64,000 bases of DNA from contig JAOIZZ010000004.1 in the NCBI GenBank assembly GCA_028227395.1, forward strand, positions 1 to 64,000. Reading direction: 5' to 3'. Under the pieces are notes generated by a model. It did no database searches, was not told the DNA's origin, and saw nothing but the letters and a program-made list of their open reading frames with translations. Positions 61,891 through 64,000 of the stretch are shown piece by piece (within the stretch, counting starts at the first letter, position 1; the number at the start of each line of letters is the position of its first letter). Made by a program: the position numbers and the translations under genes. The stretch comes from Woeseiaceae bacterium. GTDB lineage: Bacteria; Pseudomonadota; Gammaproteobacteria; Steroidobacterales; Woeseiaceae.

Positions 61891-63111
61891 ATGAAGATTC
61901 TTCGCATTGCTACCGGATATTTTTTATCGTTAATTATAATAGCTTGCTCACCATCCACCGAAATTATGTCGGCTTCTGATCTCGCCAGAAACTCTATAAT
62001 TATTGATGGCCATATTGATGTTCCGTATCGTGTCCTCCGTGAGTGGGAAGATGTTACTGGTGCAACTGATGGTGGGGATTTTGACTATCCAAGAGCCATA
62101 CAGGGCGGTTTAAATGCGCCTTTTATGTCGATATACACACCAGCCTCATTAGCGTCTGAGGGTAAATCAAAAGAGCGTGCTGAAGAATTAATTACCTTGG
62201 TAGAAAACATTGTAGCAACTGCACCAGATAAATATGCAATTGCTACTTCACCATTACAAATTAGAGAGCAATTCGATCAAGGCTTGATCTCTCTCCCACT
62301 AGGCATGGAAAATGGATCACCGATCGAAGGTCAAATTGAAAATATTGAGTATTTTTTCGAAAAAGGAATTCGCTATATTACCCTCGCTCATTCTCTGTCA
62401 AATTTAATCTCTGACTCATCTTATGATTCAAATAAAGCCCATGGTGGTCTAAGTGCTTTTGGCGAAGATGTAGTTAAAGAAATGAACCGTCTTGGCATGA
62501 TAATAGATATTAGTCATGTCTCTGATGGCGCATTTTGGGATGTAATGGCTATAACAAGTGTTCCAGTTATAGCTTCTCACTCTTCTGCGCGTCATTTCAC
62601 TCCGGGATTCGAAAGAAATATGAGCGATGAAATGATCATTCGTTTGGCTGAAAATGACGGCGTTATTATGATTAATTATGGCTCTGCATTCGTTACAGAA
62701 GAAGCTAATCAATATAATTCAAAAAGAACTGTAGCCTGGGAAAAATATTTATCATCTGACGATGACGCACCATTAGATCTGTATGGAAGTGAAGATGGTA
62801 ATGATCGTGATGCCTTCAACGATGAATATGCCAAATTAAATCCTTATCCATTTGCCACATTAGAGCAGACCTTAGATCATTTTGATCACGTGGTTGAGTT
62901 AACTGGCAGCGTCAATCATGTAGGTATTGGCTCCGACTATGATGGGGTTGGAGATACCCTTCCCATTGGTCTTAAGGATGCTTCTAGCTACCCCAATCTT
63001 ATTCAAGGCCTAATGGACCGAGGTTACAGCAATGATGATATTAAAAAAATTCTTGGTGAGAATCTATTACGTGCATGGAGTGAAATAGAAAATGGTGCCC
63101 TATCCAACTAA
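61891..63111 (+). CDS. Membrane dipeptidase (peptidase M19) lipoprotein
   Basis: The 406-residue protein has a lipobox (SLIIIACSPS) and an AGGAG site 6 bases before the ATG. It has the renal-dipeptidase family metal motif IIDGHIDVPYR (HxD), GMENGSPI with the bridging Glu, DISHVSDGAFWDV, VIASHSSARHF and HVGIGSDYDGVG. M19 zinc enzymes hydrolyse dipeptides, including L-D forms. It is probably cotranscribed with the D-aminoacylase-like gene 19 bp downstream, which suggests use of exported D-amino acid peptides. Confidence 0.92.
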   Translation: MKILRIATGYFLSLIIIACSPSTEIMSASDLARNSIIIDGHIDVPYRVLREWEDVTGATDGGDFDYPRAIQGGLNAPFMSIYTPASLASEGKSKERAEELITLVENIVATAPDKYAIATSPLQIREQFDQGLISLPLGMENGSPIEGQIENIEYFFEKGIRYITLAHSLSNLISDSSYDSNKAHGGLSAFGEDVVKEMNRLGMIIDISHVSDGAFWDVMAITSVPVIASHSSARHFTPGFERNMSDEMIIRLAENDGVIMINYGSAFVTEEANQYNSKRTVAWEKYLSSDDDAPLDLYGSEDGNDRDAFNDEYAKLNPYPFATLEQTLDHFDHVVELTGSVNHVGIGSDYDGVGDTLPIGLKDASSYPNLIQGLMDRGYSNDDIKKILGENLLRAWSEIENGALSN

Positions 63112-63130
63112 CTAATCAGTAACAGGACTC

Positions 63131-64000
63131 ATGAAGATAAAATACTTACTCAAATATATATTCAGCGTTTTATTGCTAATATTTCTAGCTGCATGTGATG
63201 GAGGCTCAAATAGCTCCAAGGATTTTGATGTAATTATCAGCAATGGAACTCTTTATGATGGGCTAGGCAATGATCCTGTTAATACTGATATAGGCATAAT
63301 TGGTGATTCAATTTCTCAAATAGGAAATCTTAAGGATTTCTCATCAAGTAAATTTATAGATGCTACAGATATGGCGGTTGCTCCAGGATTTATTAATATG
63401 CTCTCTTGGGCTACTCAACCGCTACTTATAGATGGTCGAGCTCTCAGCGATATAAAGCAAGGTGTAACACTTGAAATAATGGGCGAAGGATCCTCAATGG
63501 GTCCATTGAATGACTCAATGAAGGTCAGAATGAAGGAACAGCAGAGTAATATTAAATATGATATTACATGGACTACGCTTAATGAATATCTTGAACGTAT
63601 TGTCAGTCAGGGTGTTTCTGTAAATGTTGCTTCGTATATTGGCGCCAGTACAGTTCGTGTACATGAAATAGGCTATGAGAATCGCAAACCTACAGCCGCC
63701 GAGCTCATCAGAATGCAAAATCTAGTTGAAGTGGCAATGCTTGATGGGGCGATGGGTGTTGGCTCATCTTTAATCTATACGCCAGGAACCTTCGCTGATA
63801 CCGATGAATTAATAGCACTAGTAAAAATTGCAGCTAAGCATAATGGAGCATATATATCTCATCTAAGATCTGAGGCAAATCATCTAGAAGAGTCGGTACT
63901 CGAATTAATAAAGATTGCGAGTATAACTGGTGTACCTGCCGAGATATATCATTTGAAGGCAGCTGGTAAAAAAAATTGGCATAAACTGGAAAATGTATTT
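63131..64000 (+). CDS. N-acyl-D-amino-acid deacylase-like lipoprotein, 3' end outside the window
   Basis: The ATG at 63131 opens a frame that runs through base 64000 without a stop (290 codons). A lipobox (LLLIFLAACDGG) follows the signal. The N-terminal pattern VIISNGTLYDGLGNDP and IKQGVTLEIMGEGSSMGP place it in the D-aminoacylase group. The usual PGFIDxHxH metal motif reads APGFINMLSW here, so both His are lost. Later elements YTPGTFADTDEL, ISHLRSEA and IYHLKAAG remain, including His in the last two. It may use a single metal ion or another chemistry. It is likely cotranscribed with the M19 dipeptidase. Confidence 0.83.
   Translation, partial: MKIKYLLKYIFSVLLLIFLAACDGGSNSSKDFDVIISNGTLYDGLGNDPVNTDIGIIGDSISQIGNLKDFSSSKFIDATDMAVAPGFINMLSWATQPLLIDGRALSDIKQGVTLEIMGEGSSMGPLNDSMKVRMKEQQSNIKYDITWTTLNEYLERIVSQGVSVNVASYIGASTVRVHEIGYENRKPTAAELIRMQNLVEVAMLDGAMGVGSSLIYTPGTFADTDELIALVKIAAKHNGAYISHLRSEANHLEESVLELIKIASITGVPAEIYHLKAAGKKNWHKLENVF

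Overview
The window reads as a chromosomal segment of an uncultured, AT-rich marine-type gammaproteobacterium. By eye roughly two thirds of bases are A or T, and intergenic spacers are mostly short. The assignment rests on gammaproteobacterial gene order: uvrC-pgsA followed by tRNA-Gly, tRNA-Cys and tRNA-Leu; yebC-ruvCAB next to tolQRAB-pal-cpoB followed by tRNA-Lys; a fused thrA with thrB and thrC; and sucA-sucB-lpd. A finer placement (for example SAR86-like) is only a guess. I see no phage, transposase, integrase or CRISPR array.

Region 1 (1-11.1 kb) is accessory and catabolic. It opens with the C-terminus of a beta-propeller repeat protein. A run of mostly minus-strand genes for exported hydrolases follows: a beta-lactamase-fold serine hydrolase, a YtcJ-type amidohydrolase, a nucleoside hydrolase, an N-acyl-D-amino-acid deacylase and a DUF305/LVIVD fusion. 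A plus-strand short-chain dehydrogenase and an MFS transporter complete the region.

Region 2 (11.1-21.7 kb) is the uvrC-pgsA-glyW-cysT-leuZ locus familiar from Escherichia coli, here split by accessory genes. Between pgsA and tRNA-Gly sit a double-cupin lipoprotein, a very large lipoprotein subtilase and a separate small secreted protein that looks like a detached subtilase prodomain. Between tRNA-Gly and tRNA-Cys sit a tiny membrane protein, a cupin and a sialidase-like protein.

Region 3 (21-50 kb) is core metabolism and information processing: UDGb, RluE-like, class II DAHP synthase, an ALDH7-type dehydrogenase, MazG, a CoA-type Nudix enzyme, fumC, purB, mnmA, tatD, thrABC, tRNA-Lys, the Tol-Pal cluster, ruvABC, yebC and the 2-oxoglutarate dehydrogenase operon.

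Region 4 (50-64 kb) is mixed. It starts with an alkane monooxygenase gene (alkB) carrying a single in-frame TAA, followed by a tiny rubredoxin. Then come an FAD oxidoreductase, an MFS transporter, two uncharacterised proteins, queC-queE, a lipoprotein, a 40-residue membrane protein, a PLP-dependent decarboxylase and a two-component system. It ends with an M19 dipeptidase and the start of a D-aminoacylase-like lipoprotein that lacks the usual HxH metal motif.

The points most worth following up are the alkB nonsense codon, the subtilase with its separate prodomain-like partner, the accessory genes lodged between otherwise conserved pgsA and tRNA genes, the DUF305/LVIVD fusion with a Met/His-rich linker, and the HxH-less deacylase.
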